Source: Phycisphaerales bacterium UBA3190 (GTDB lineage Bacteria; Planctomycetota; Phycisphaerae; Phycisphaerales; UBA1924). From it: DNA of 64,000 bases. The position numbers and the translations under genes are program-made. The notes under the pieces are model-generated. The model was not told the DNA's origin. It did not search any database and was given only the letters and a program-made list of their open reading frames with translations. Positions 1 to 8,466 of the stretch are shown one piece after another; position 1 is the stretch's first letter, and the number at the start of each line of letters is the position of its first letter. The DNA is taken from positions 52,513 to 116,512 of the forward strand of contig DEXG01000039.1 of NCBI GenBank assembly GCA_002364005.1. The letters are read 5' to 3'.

Positions 1-2265
1 GTCGGCCCAGAGGGATTCTGCCTGATAGGCCTCGATAAACAGGCTGACATCGATGAAGTTGAGCGCCCCGTCGGCGTTGAGGTCGGCGTCGTTCACCGGG
101 CAGCCGGGTATGCCGACGCTGAAATCGTCGATCGCCAGCTCAATGGTGTGGTCGGCACGGATATCCCGCATCACCACTTGCAGACGCGTGTCGTGTGATG
201 GGGTCATGTCGGCGGGGATCGGCAGCTCGTAGCGTTGCCAGCTCCGGGACTGGCGGGGCAGTCGTTCGATGAACGACCAGGTCGCCCCATCGTCGTTCGA
301 GAGATAGATGTCCGCCCGGTCGAGGCGGTAGCGGCTCTCTGATCGCCAGAACCAGAAGGATACAACCGAGCCATCGATCGCTGAGAAACGGGGGGAGGTT
401 AGGTAAGTCGCGCCGCCATCGACATCGAACTCGTCGGCATTTGTTCCCGCACGCCCATCGGTCACCCAGCAGTGGGTGCCGAGGGGTGAATGATCATCCT
501 CGGGCTGCTGCGTGGTGCCCTCGGGATCCGACCTGGTCCAGTGCCCAGTGGTCGCGTTATCGTCCGCGGGGTTGGTGAGCCAGCCCTTGTCGGTTTCCAG
601 ATCGTCGCGGAAGCTCATCGCCTTGCTGAGCACGCTCGTGGTGTACGGCTTCTTCCAGCCCAGTTGCGGCAACAGGATGTCTTCTCCGTCAGGGATTGTC
701 AGACTGAAGTAGTATTCGATTGTGTCGCCGCAGGCGATGTTTGGGATCGACGCGAGGTATTCATTCTCGGCGTTGAGTGTCATCGGTGTGGCGGTGTAGG
801 TCTCGTCGCCAGCCTTGCGTGTGTGCAATGTGACACTCCCGTCGAGCGCGGGGTCGAGGGCCTTGAGAACATGGAGCCGCAACGGTTCCGGGTCGTTGGT
901 GTAGTGGGTGTCCGCCGGGATGTGGATCAGTCGGTGCTCACGCAGCGCGTTCTCCGCGAACACGAGGAAGGCCTCGTAGTTCTCGTCGGCGCAGGGGAAG
1001 ATCTGGTCGGCAGGTGGAGAGAAAGAGTTGAGTGTGCGGAGCTCGATGGTGTAGGTGATTTTGTTAAGCACGCCGAAGTGCCAATCGCACGAATCGCCGG
1101 CAGCGGGGTAGAGTTCAAACGATTGCATCGGCCTGTACTGGGTGCCTGAGGTATCCAGGATCGTGTCTCGCATCTCGTTGGCGATCTGCTCAAGCACCGA
1201 GACGAACGGCTCTGGCGTGTACGCCTGCTCTTCATGCCCGAAGGGCCACATGATGAGCTGCGAGAAGGAGTGGTAGTCGATATGGGCGATGAGTTTGTCG
1301 CCCAGCCCCAGTGAGACATCGCGGAGCGCTCGTGTCTCGGGTTCGGAGAATGGCTCGGTGCCTCGGTATGTGGAGGTGCCGGGGGTGCCGCTCGATCCCG
1401 AGCCGCCCCATTCGTACCCCCAGTTGCGGTTGATGTCGACGCCGAAGACGCCGTCGCCGAAGTCGTGGCGTGTGGTGCGCCAACCGCGGTAGTCGGTCCA
1501 GGTGTGGACATAGCCGTCGGGGTTCCCGACGGGGACGATCACGACCCGCAGGCCATCCAGGAGTGCCTGCACGCTTGGGTCAAGGTCGTACTGCTGCGTG
1601 AGCTTGGACGCGATATAGGATGTCGTCATCGGCGCGATCCACTCGCGCGCGTGCACTGTGCTGAAGATGAATACCGCGGGTCGATCCGTTACGGGGTTCT
1701 CCGGCGTGTCTGGGCCGGAGATCGTAATGGAGAACATGTCCCGACCTTCCCAGCTCTGCCCGATGGTGTCGATCTGGGCGAGGTCTGGTCGAATGGCCTC
1801 GATGTTCTGGAAATAGCTGGTGATCTCGTCGAGCGTGCGGTAGGTCGCGAACCAGTCGGGATCGTGGGCCTGCCCCCCGCGCTGGAAACCGTTGGGTTTG
1901 GTGTGTGCCTGCGCCTCGCGCACGGCCTGGATCTGTTGTTGTTCGTCGAGCACCACTCGGTGCAGGTCTTCGATCAGCACATCATGCGGCACGCCGATCC
2001 GGGTCAGTTCATCGAGGCGTTCGCGGTCGATCTGGATCTCCAGCACTCCGACACCGATGCGTTCGGACCATACATCACTGGCGATCGCCAGAGCCGAATC
2101 GAGCTGTGCCTGTGAGGTTGTTCTGATGCGCACGACGCACTGGCCCGCGTAGGGGCTTGCACGATCGTTGACTGCATGTGCGGGCTGGTGTTGGGCGGGT
2201 GCTTGCGCACGGGCAATGGTTGAGCCAATCGCGAGCGTCAGGACGAGTACGAATGAATAAATCAT
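1..2265 (-). CDS. Secreted M14 zinc carboxypeptidase with dockerin-like C-terminus (3' end beyond window)
   Basis: The frame is open from an ATG at 2265 to the left edge, giving 755 codons with no stop, so the C-terminus lies outside the window. A signal peptide (MIYSFVLVLTLAIGSTIARAQ) opens the protein. The M14 zinc motif HxxE is His205-Glu208 in VHAREW. The third ligand sits in HIDYHSFSQ and the catalytic Glu in TIELRT. A jelly-roll-like region with DDLETDKGW and GTHCWVTDG follows the peptidase, then a Gly-Cys pair and DLNADGALNFIDVSLF, the first EF-hand-like dockerin repeat, just before the edge. It is a paralogue of the next gene (2470-4833) along its whole length. Predicted role: extracellular digestion of peptides by removal of C-terminal residues. 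Family assignment is firm; the substrate is unknown. Confidence 0.93.
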   Translation of the reverse strand, partial: MIYSFVLVLTLAIGSTIARAQAPAQHQPAHAVNDRASPYAGQCVVRIRTTSQAQLDSALAIASDVWSERIGVGVLEIQIDRERLDELTRIGVPHDVLIEDLHRVVLDEQQQIQAVREAQAHTKPNGFQRGGQAHDPDWFATYRTLDEITSYFQNIEAIRPDLAQIDTIGQSWEGRDMFSITISGPDTPENPVTDRPAVFIFSTVHAREWIAPMTTSYIASKLTQQYDLDPSVQALLDGLRVVIVPVGNPDGYVHTWTDYRGWRTTRHDFGDGVFGVDINRNWGYEWGGSGSSGTPGTSTYRGTEPFSEPETRALRDVSLGLGDKLIAHIDYHSFSQLIMWPFGHEEQAYTPEPFVSVLEQIANEMRDTILDTSGTQYRPMQSFELYPAAGDSCDWHFGVLNKITYTIELRTLNSFSPPADQIFPCADENYEAFLVFAENALREHRLIHIPADTHYTNDPEPLRLHVLKALDPALDGSVTLHTRKAGDETYTATPMTLNAENEYLASIPNIACGDTIEYYFSLTIPDGEDILLPQLGWKKPYTTSVLSKAMSFRDDLETDKGWLTNPADDNATTGHWTRSDPEGTTQQPEDDHSPLGTHCWVTDGRAGTNADEFDVDGGATYLTSPRFSAIDGSVVSFWFWRSESRYRLDRADIYLSNDDGATWSFIERLPRQSRSWQRYELPIPADMTPSHDTRLQVVMRDIRADHTIELAIDDFSVGIPGCPVNDADLNADGALNFIDVSLFIEAYQAESLWAD

Positions 2266-2352
2266 GTTGCAATCCCAGGGTTCGTGGTATGAAGTGATCG
2301 TAACCCGATTGGGCTAAATCACCCACAGAAAAGTTGTGAACTGGGATGAACA

Positions 2353-2391
2353 CAAAAAGGCCCCGCCGTGTGAGGGGGCACGCGGCGGGGC
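2353..2391 (-). terminator. Rho-independent terminator after the second M14 peptidase
   Basis: A 13-base inverted repeat with one mismatch (2360-2372 against 2379-2391, six-base loop) is followed on the minus strand by CTTTTTG. It lies 79 bases past the stop of the gene ending at 2470 and before the start of the paralogue at 2265, so the two peptidase genes probably have separate transcripts. Confidence 0.85.
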
Positions 2392-2469
2392 ACTCGTGGG
2401 GGAGAGCGAGGATGTGGTTCGAGGGGAATCGAACCTCTGCTCACCCCCTGGGGGGAGTTTGTGATGCGA

Positions 2470-4833
2470 TCAGCCCTGGCTGAACGCGGCCAGGAAGGCG
2501 CTGACATCGAAGAAGTTGTACGAACCATCGCCATTGAAATCGGCGACGGGGTCCTGGTTGCTGAACGCGGCGAGGAACAGGCTGACATCGAAGAAGTTCA
2601 GCTCGCCGTCGCCGTTGAGGTCGGCGGGGTTGTTGCTGCATCCCACGGCTTCGATGCGCAGGTCATCGACGCCCGCCTCGACGATCGACCCGCTGCCGAG
2701 GTCCGATGCGATGAAGCGCACCTTGATCATGTCGGTGGGCTCGACATAGTCGGCGATCCGGAAACGGGTTTCGACCCAGTCGCCCGCGTTCTCGCTGACT
2801 TCTTCGAGGGTGGTCCACGAGTTGCCGACATCGTTGCTGATCTGCACGAGCATGGTGTCCTCGTTGGGGGACGCGCCGGTGTTGTTCGAGTACCAGCGCC
2901 AGTAGACGAGCTCGGCGTCATCGCCCAGGGCGATGGCATCGAGGATGGGCGAGGTGAGGGTGGTCGCGCCGCCGTCGATGTCCCGGTCGCCCAGGCTCGT
3001 GCCGGCGAGCCCGTCGGTCACCCAGCAGTCGGTGCCGGTGCCGGGCGTATGGTCGTTCTCGGGCTGGGCATCGGTGCCCTGCGGGTCCATGCGGTTCCAG
3101 ACGCCCGAGCTGGCGCTGTCGCCCGAGCCGCCCACGACCCAGCCCGTGTCGGTTTCCATGTCATCGCTGAAGCTGATGCTGAACTCCTGGGCGAGGGCAT
3201 CGAACTCGTCGGTGCTGGGGTAGTCGACGGTGTCGCCGTCGGTGGTCTCGAGCAGGAACCCGTAATGCACTACCGTGCCGCAGGGAACCGCGGGCAGATC
3301 GGCGCTGTACTGGTTGTTGCCCAGCGCGGTCATGGGCGTGCTCTTGATCGCGTCGCTGCTGCCGATTCGTGTGCTCAGCGAGACGCTGCTGGGGATGTGC
3401 GTGGCGATGACATCGCTGACGCTCAGTGTGATCGTGGTTGGCGTGTCGGCTTCGATGATCTCAGCGAGCGAGAAGTCGAAGGCGACCGGCTGGGTGGTGC
3501 GTTCCACAAAGAGCTTGGCGGCTTCGTAGTTCTCCCGGGCGGTGGGCAGGATGACGCTCGGGTCGGGGTCGAACCCGCCGAACCCGGCCCCGTCGGCGGG
3601 ACGCAGCTCGATGGTCAGGGACTTGGCCCCAAGCTGGCCGTAGAACCAATCGGTGCAGGCGCCCGATGCGGGGTAGAGGTCGACCGACTGGATCGGGTTG
3701 TAGAACACGCCCGAGACATCGAGGATCTCATCGCTCATCGCGGTGGTGAGTTCATCGAAGAAGGTGCGGTCTGGCTCGGGCGTCTGCACGCCTTCTGCGT
3801 AGCCGAAGGGCCAGAGGATGAGCTGGGAGTAGGTGTGGTAATCGATGTGGGCGACGAGGTCGTCGCCGAAGGTGAGCGCCAGATCGCGCAGGACCTGGGT
3901 CTCGGGTTCAGAGAACGCCCCGGGCCCACGGTAGGTGTCGTCGTTGGGTGAGGTTGATGCGCCCTGCCCGCCCCATTCGTAGCCCCAGTTGCGGTTGAGG
4001 TCGACGCCGAAGCTCCCGCCGTTGTTGCGACGGTTCTTGCGCCAGTAGCGATCGTTGGACCATGTATAGAGGTAGCCGTCGGGATTGATGACCGGGAGGA
4101 TGACGATGCGTGTGTTGTTGAGAATCTCGGTCACGCGTGGATCGCTGCCGTAGTCATCCACAAGTTTGCTTGCGATGTAGGACACGGTCATGGGCGAAAC
4201 CCACTCGCGTGCGTGCTGCCCGCCGTTCCAGATCACAACGGGGCGCTCGTCGCGGGGGTTCCACGCGACATCGGGGCCCGTGATCGTGAGGGCGTAGATG
4301 TCGTTGCTCTCAAGCGAGTCGCCCACATCGCTCATGGTGGCGATATCGGGACGGGTCGCGGCGATGTTGTTGAAGTAGGAGATGATGTCAGAGAACTGCT
4401 TGTAGTTGCTGAACCATGCGTCGCTGTGCACGCCCGCGCCCCGGGGCTGGGCGTTGTCGAGTTGTTCCAGGCGTTGCATCTGGGCCCATCGCTGTGCCTG
4501 GTGCGCCTGCAGGTCGTCGATGAGGATGTCGTAGCCGATGCCGAGCTTGGTCAGGGTCGGCAGGTGCGATCGGTTGATCTGCACATCCATCAGCCCGACG
4601 CCCGTGCGTTCGCTCCAGACGGACTCAACGAGCCCCAGCAGCGCGTCGAGCTGGGACTGGGTTGCGGTGCGGACGCTGAGTACAACCTGGTTGGTGTACA
4701 TCTGTGTCGGGGTATGTGTACGCAGATCCACACGGGGCAACTCGGGCAGCGCGATGGGCTGGGCGTGCAGGGCACCGGCGGCCAGGGTCAGCGAGGCAAT
4801 CAGGGCAAGACCGGCGCGGTTCTTTCGGATCAT
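2470..4833 (-). CDS. Secreted M14 zinc carboxypeptidase with C-terminal dockerin-like repeats
   Basis: 787 residues with ATG at 4833 and a TTGGAG ribosome site. A signal peptide ends near residue 24 (LHAQ). The M14 catalytic domain spans about residues 140-440: zinc ligands His207 and Glu210 (GGQHAREW) and His333 (HTYSQ), with catalytic Glu409 in TIELRP, matching the carboxypeptidase A pattern. After it come a Fn3/jelly-roll-like region and a Gly-Cys pair followed by two copies of D(L/F)NGDG-x2-NFFDVSxFLAAF. This EF-hand-like tail is the type seen on many secreted Phycisphaerae proteins and probably anchors the protein or binds calcium. Signal peptide plus tail indicate export. Tandem paralogue of 1-2265. 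Confidence 0.95.
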   Translation of the reverse strand: MIRKNRAGLALIASLTLAAGALHAQPIALPELPRVDLRTHTPTQMYTNQVVLSVRTATQSQLDALLGLVESVWSERTGVGLMDVQINRSHLPTLTKLGIGYDILIDDLQAHQAQRWAQMQRLEQLDNAQPRGAGVHSDAWFSNYKQFSDIISYFNNIAATRPDIATMSDVGDSLESNDIYALTITGPDVAWNPRDERPVVIWNGGQHAREWVSPMTVSYIASKLVDDYGSDPRVTEILNNTRIVILPVINPDGYLYTWSNDRYWRKNRRNNGGSFGVDLNRNWGYEWGGQGASTSPNDDTYRGPGAFSEPETQVLRDLALTFGDDLVAHIDYHTYSQLILWPFGYAEGVQTPEPDRTFFDELTTAMSDEILDVSGVFYNPIQSVDLYPASGACTDWFYGQLGAKSLTIELRPADGAGFGGFDPDPSVILPTARENYEAAKLFVERTTQPVAFDFSLAEIIEADTPTTITLSVSDVIATHIPSSVSLSTRIGSSDAIKSTPMTALGNNQYSADLPAVPCGTVVHYGFLLETTDGDTVDYPSTDEFDALAQEFSISFSDDMETDTGWVVGGSGDSASSGVWNRMDPQGTDAQPENDHTPGTGTDCWVTDGLAGTSLGDRDIDGGATTLTSPILDAIALGDDAELVYWRWYSNNTGASPNEDTMLVQISNDVGNSWTTLEEVSENAGDWVETRFRIADYVEPTDMIKVRFIASDLGSGSIVEAGVDDLRIEAVGCSNNPADLNGDGELNFFDVSLFLAAFSNQDPVADFNGDGSYNFFDVSAFLAAFSQG

Positions 4834-5170
4834 GGCGTGGCTCCAAGGCGTTCACGGGTAACAGATAAAGGATGCATTGTGCATCACCCGCTGGCGAGGG
4901 GGGGATTGATCAAAAACAGTGCTTACCGTACTTACCGTTTCGACTGACTTATTCTTCGGGTGCTGATCTGGAACAACCAGCACCATGCGATACCGACAAA
5001 AGACCCGTGGCATCACCCGGCTATACGCCGGGTATGGGATTGGGTTTCAAGAATACCATATATCAGAGCGGCGTGTGCACCCTTGCGTTTTGTTTCACGG
5101 TCGGTCACAATGGCGACTTCTACCACGCCGCGCCGATTCTGGGTGCGGATCTCGTAAGGGGTATGTTCGC
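4834..5170. other. Divergent intergenic region without a gene
   Basis: 337 bases between the divergently transcribed M14 peptidase and GCS2-CBS genes. It holds a short direct repeat (CTTACCGTA/CTTACCGTT near 4923-4939) and a hairpin ACCCGGC...GCCGGGT near 5016-5033. An open frame in phase with the downstream gene runs back to 4985, but it has no ribosome site and no family similarity. Promoters for both genes should lie here; I could not assign -35/-10 boxes with confidence. Confidence 0.5.
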
Positions 5171-7126
5171 ATGGGCGTGCAAAGCATCGATCAAGAGCAC
5201 GGCGGGCAAGAGCATCGCGCGGCGATCCAGCATGTACTCAACGACCTGCGGGCGCTCGAACTCATGCTGCAGCGTGGGGTTTTCGAGACGGGCGTGCGTC
5301 GGATCGGTGCCGAGCAGGAACTGGCATTGGTCCGGCAGGATTTCGCGCCCGCACCTATCGGACCCGAGGTGCTCGAGGCCCTCAACGAGCCCAAGGCGAC
5401 GACCGAGATCGGGCGCTTCAATATGGAGTTCAACCTCGACCCCGCCCTGCTCACCGGGTCGGTGCTCAGCCAGATGCAGCAGGAGACGCTGGGCCTGCTC
5501 GCCAAGGCGCGGGCGGCCGCCGAGGTCCATGGGGCACAGCCGATCCTGATTGGGATCCTCCCCACGCTGCAGCAGGAACACCTGGCGGCAGAGTACATCA
5601 CGCCCAAGCCCCGCTACCACGCGCTCAACGAACGCATCACCAAATCGCGGGGCGGCAAGTACAACATCCGCATCAAGGGCATCGACGAACTCAAGTTCAC
5701 ACACGACAATGTGCTCGTTGAAGGACTGAACACCTCGTTCCAGCTGCACTATCAGGTCTGGCCCGAAGAGTTCGCCATCGCCTACAACACCGCCCAGCTG
5801 ATTACCGCCCCGTGCCTGGCGTCGGCGGCCAACTCGGCGGTGCTCTTCGGCAAGCGGCTCTGGCACGAGACACGCATCGCGATCTTCGAGCAGACCGTCG
5901 ACACCTCGGGCAGCGACATGCCCGCCCAGCGCGATGTGCTCAAGCGCGTGCGTTTCGGCGAGCGCTGGGTTCAGGACTCGGTGCTGGAGATCTACCGCGA
6001 CGATGTTGTGCGGTTCCGATCCCTCTTCGCCGCGGGTACCCAGGAAGACGCCATCGGCATGGTCGAGCGCGGCGAGGTGCCCAAGCTCTACGGCTTGCAG
6101 ACCCACAACTCGTCGGTCTACCGCTGGAACCGCCCATGCTACGGGATCACCGACGGCAAGCCGCACCTGCGTATTGAGAACCGCGTCCTGCCCGCCGGCC
6201 CCAGCGTCAGCGACGAGGTCGCCAACGCGGCGCTCTGGTTCGGGCTCATGACCCAGATCCCCAAGGTCTACCCCGACCTGACCGAACGCATCCCCTTCGA
6301 GCACGCGCGGGCGAACTTCCTCGCCTCGGCACGCAACGGGCTGCACTTTAAGATGCACTGGTTCGATGACACAACCATCTCGGTCCGCGACCTGCTCCTG
6401 GAAGAGCTGATCCCCCTGGCACGCACCGGCTTGCGATCACACGGCGTCGATGAGCAGGACATCGAGCACTACATGGGCATCGTTGAAGCGCGGGTCGCCT
6501 CGGGGCGCAATGGTGCCAGGTGGATGCTCGACTCGGTCGCCAAGATCCACGAGTACGGGACGCGAGCAGAACGCCTGAGCACGCTCACCGCCGCGACAAT
6601 CTCCCGCCAGAACTCGGGCATCCCGGTCCACGAGTGGTCGCTGCCCGAGCTGGGCGAGGGCGGCTGCTGGACCCAGCACTTCGGGCGCGTCGGGCAGTAC
6701 ATGCACACCGAGCTGTTCACCGTGCAGGAGGACGAGCTGATCGACCTGGCCGCTTCAATTATGGATTGGGAACGCATCCGCCACATCCCGGTTGAGGACG
6801 AGCAGAGCAATCTGGTTGGTCTGGTGAGCTACCGATCGATCCTGCGTACCGTGGCCGATCCCAAGCTGCGCAGCCGCATGCGGGATGGCGGCTCGGTCGC
6901 TGTTTCGGAGATCATGCACCCCAATCCGGTCACCGCGACCCCCGAGACCACGACACTCGAAGCCATCGCCCTGATGCGTGAGCACGGGGCGTCGTGCCTG
7001 CCGGTTGTGCTGGATCAGAAACTCGTTGGCCTGGTCACCGAGCACGACTTCATGCGCATCGCCGGCCAGCTTCTCGAAGAGCAGCTGCGCGACACGCCCG
7101 GGTCGGGTGTCAATGATCCTGTATGA
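5171..7126 (+). CDS. GCS2-family carboxylate-amine ligase fused to a C-terminal CBS pair
   Basis: 651 residues from ATG 5171, chosen because TAAGGGG lies at 5155-5161 and the family similarity begins just after. Residues about 30-450 resemble the glutamate-cysteine ligase 2/YbdK family: VRRIGAEQEL, MEFNLDP and SFQLHYQV mark the ATP/substrate core. Residues about 510-640 form two CBS motifs (FTVQEDELIDLAASIM...IPVED and VSEIMHPNPVTATPETT...LVTEHDFMRI), which usually bind adenylates and regulate the catalytic part. Known activity of the family is ATP-dependent joining of an amine to a carboxylate, often gamma-glutamyl bond formation. Its stop overlaps the start of the next amidase gene by four bases (ATGA), so the two are translationally coupled. 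The exact substrate is unknown. Confidence 0.88.
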   Translation: MGVQSIDQEHGGQEHRAAIQHVLNDLRALELMLQRGVFETGVRRIGAEQELALVRQDFAPAPIGPEVLEALNEPKATTEIGRFNMEFNLDPALLTGSVLSQMQQETLGLLAKARAAAEVHGAQPILIGILPTLQQEHLAAEYITPKPRYHALNERITKSRGGKYNIRIKGIDELKFTHDNVLVEGLNTSFQLHYQVWPEEFAIAYNTAQLITAPCLASAANSAVLFGKRLWHETRIAIFEQTVDTSGSDMPAQRDVLKRVRFGERWVQDSVLEIYRDDVVRFRSLFAAGTQEDAIGMVERGEVPKLYGLQTHNSSVYRWNRPCYGITDGKPHLRIENRVLPAGPSVSDEVANAALWFGLMTQIPKVYPDLTERIPFEHARANFLASARNGLHFKMHWFDDTTISVRDLLLEELIPLARTGLRSHGVDEQDIEHYMGIVEARVASGRNGARWMLDSVAKIHEYGTRAERLSTLTAATISRQNSGIPVHEWSLPELGEGGCWTQHFGRVGQYMHTELFTVQEDELIDLAASIMDWERIRHIPVEDEQSNLVGLVSYRSILRTVADPKLRSRMRDGGSVAVSEIMHPNPVTATPETTTLEAIALMREHGASCLPVVLDQKLVGLVTEHDFMRIAGQLLEEQLRDTPGSGVNDPV

Positions 7127-8427
7127 CACAGCACACGCGCCCAGCACTAGAGGACCACGCCGGGGTCGATCTGACCCGGCGTGAGCTGGGACGCTACCTC
7201 GCCGGCGGGTCGCAATCAGACACCACACGCACAACGCTCGTCGTCATCGCGGGTGTGCACGGCAACGAGCCCGCCGGTGCGCACGCGGCCCAACGCGTGC
7301 TCGATACGCTCCAGCGCGAGCAGCCCAGTGCTTTCGACGGTGAACTGGTCGCGCTGCTGGGCAACCTCGAAGCGCTCAACCACGAGCAACCCGATACACG
7401 CTATATCGCCCACGATCTCAACCGCCTGTTCACCGACGAGCAGATCGCCCTGCCGCCCGAGACCAGCCCCGAGCACGGGCAGATGCAGGAGCTGCTCGCC
7501 TCGCTGCGATCGATCCGGGCCCGCTGCGATCGCATGGTGGTGGTTGATTTGCACACGACCAGCGCCGATATGCCGCCCGTGGTGGTGCTCGAAGATTCAA
7601 TCCCGACCCGCCGCATGGCCCGCAAGCTCCCGCTCCCGCTGTATCTGGGGTTCGAGGAGGAGCTGGGCGGACTGCTCATCGACCGCGTGACCAACGAGCT
7701 GGGTGCGATCTCGATGGTCGTCGAGGGCGGGCAGCACCTGGATCCCAAAGCGGCCGATGTGCTCGAAGCGGTCATCTGGTGCACGCTCGACTCGAGCGGG
7801 GTGCTCCCCATCAACGCGTTGTCGCACGAGCAAGACCCTGCGGCTGTGTTGCGTCACGAAGCCGGCGACGAGCGGGGGCGGATCTTCGATGTCCGGTACC
7901 GCTACCCGATCGCCCACCCTGACTTCAGCATGCGCGAGGGCGTCGAGCACGGCGACTGGGTCAGGCGAGACATCACCCACATCGCGACCGAACAGGAAAA
8001 GGCAATCACTTCACCGGTGCACGGCATCGTCTTCATGCCCAACATGCAGGCGATCAAACGCGCGGGTGATGACGGCTTCTTCATCGTCCGCCCGGTCGGT
8101 GAGGGTTGGCTCGGTTTGTCGGCTCGGCTGCGCCGACAGCGATGGCTCCACTGGCTCATCGCCCACATGCCCGGGGTCTACGCGTGCGATGATCACACCC
8201 TCTGCGTCGATGCCGATCTTGCGGCCGTCCTTCGCCGACAGGTTCTGCACCTGCTGGGCTACCGCCTCGTCCGTCACGATGAGCGGCGCGGCGGGCACGG
8301 GCTGATGCGCGTGCTCATGGGGTTCAGGGCGTTCTTTAAAGCCCTGTTCCGGGGCCCGATCCCCGGCGGGCCCGATCAGGCCGATCCCAGGTTCTGGATC
8401 GTGCGTCGCCACAAGCTCGACCGCTAG
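7123..8427 (+). CDS. Succinylglutamate desuccinylase/aspartoacylase-family zinc amidase
   Basis: 434 residues. The N-terminal half carries the M14-like AstE/AspA motifs: VVIAGVHGNEPAG (first zinc His and Glu), HDLNRLF and VVDLHTTSADMPP (third zinc His). The C-terminal part (EEKAITSPVHGIVFMPN, about residues 290-330) matches the small beta domain of the family. These cytoplasmic enzymes hydrolyse an N-acyl or amide bond on an amino acid. The gene overlaps the GCS2-CBS ligase by ATGA and lies 39 bases before the gamma-glutamyltransferase, so it probably acts on the same gamma-glutamyl or acyl-amino-acid compound. The substrate cannot be read from sequence. Confidence 0.86.
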   Translation: MTQHTRPALEDHAGVDLTRRELGRYLAGGSQSDTTRTTLVVIAGVHGNEPAGAHAAQRVLDTLQREQPSAFDGELVALLGNLEALNHEQPDTRYIAHDLNRLFTDEQIALPPETSPEHGQMQELLASLRSIRARCDRMVVVDLHTTSADMPPVVVLEDSIPTRRMARKLPLPLYLGFEEELGGLLIDRVTNELGAISMVVEGGQHLDPKAADVLEAVIWCTLDSSGVLPINALSHEQDPAAVLRHEAGDERGRIFDVRYRYPIAHPDFSMREGVEHGDWVRRDITHIATEQEKAITSPVHGIVFMPNMQAIKRAGDDGFFIVRPVGEGWLGLSARLRRQRWLHWLIAHMPGVYACDDHTLCVDADLAAVLRRQVLHLLGYRLVRHDERRGGHGLMRVLMGFRAFFKALFRGPIPGGPDQADPRFWIVRRHKLDR

Positions 8428-8466
8428 GCCCACGCTCGTCATTGCGCGATCGGGTAGACTGATCGC

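Noticed and set aside
2461..3951. Long plus-strand open frame of 496 codons opposite the second M14 peptidase
   Set aside because: It is antisense to a peptidase with full motifs, reads as a Val/Gly/Asp-rich chance frame, and high GC with strong third-position bias makes such shadows common.
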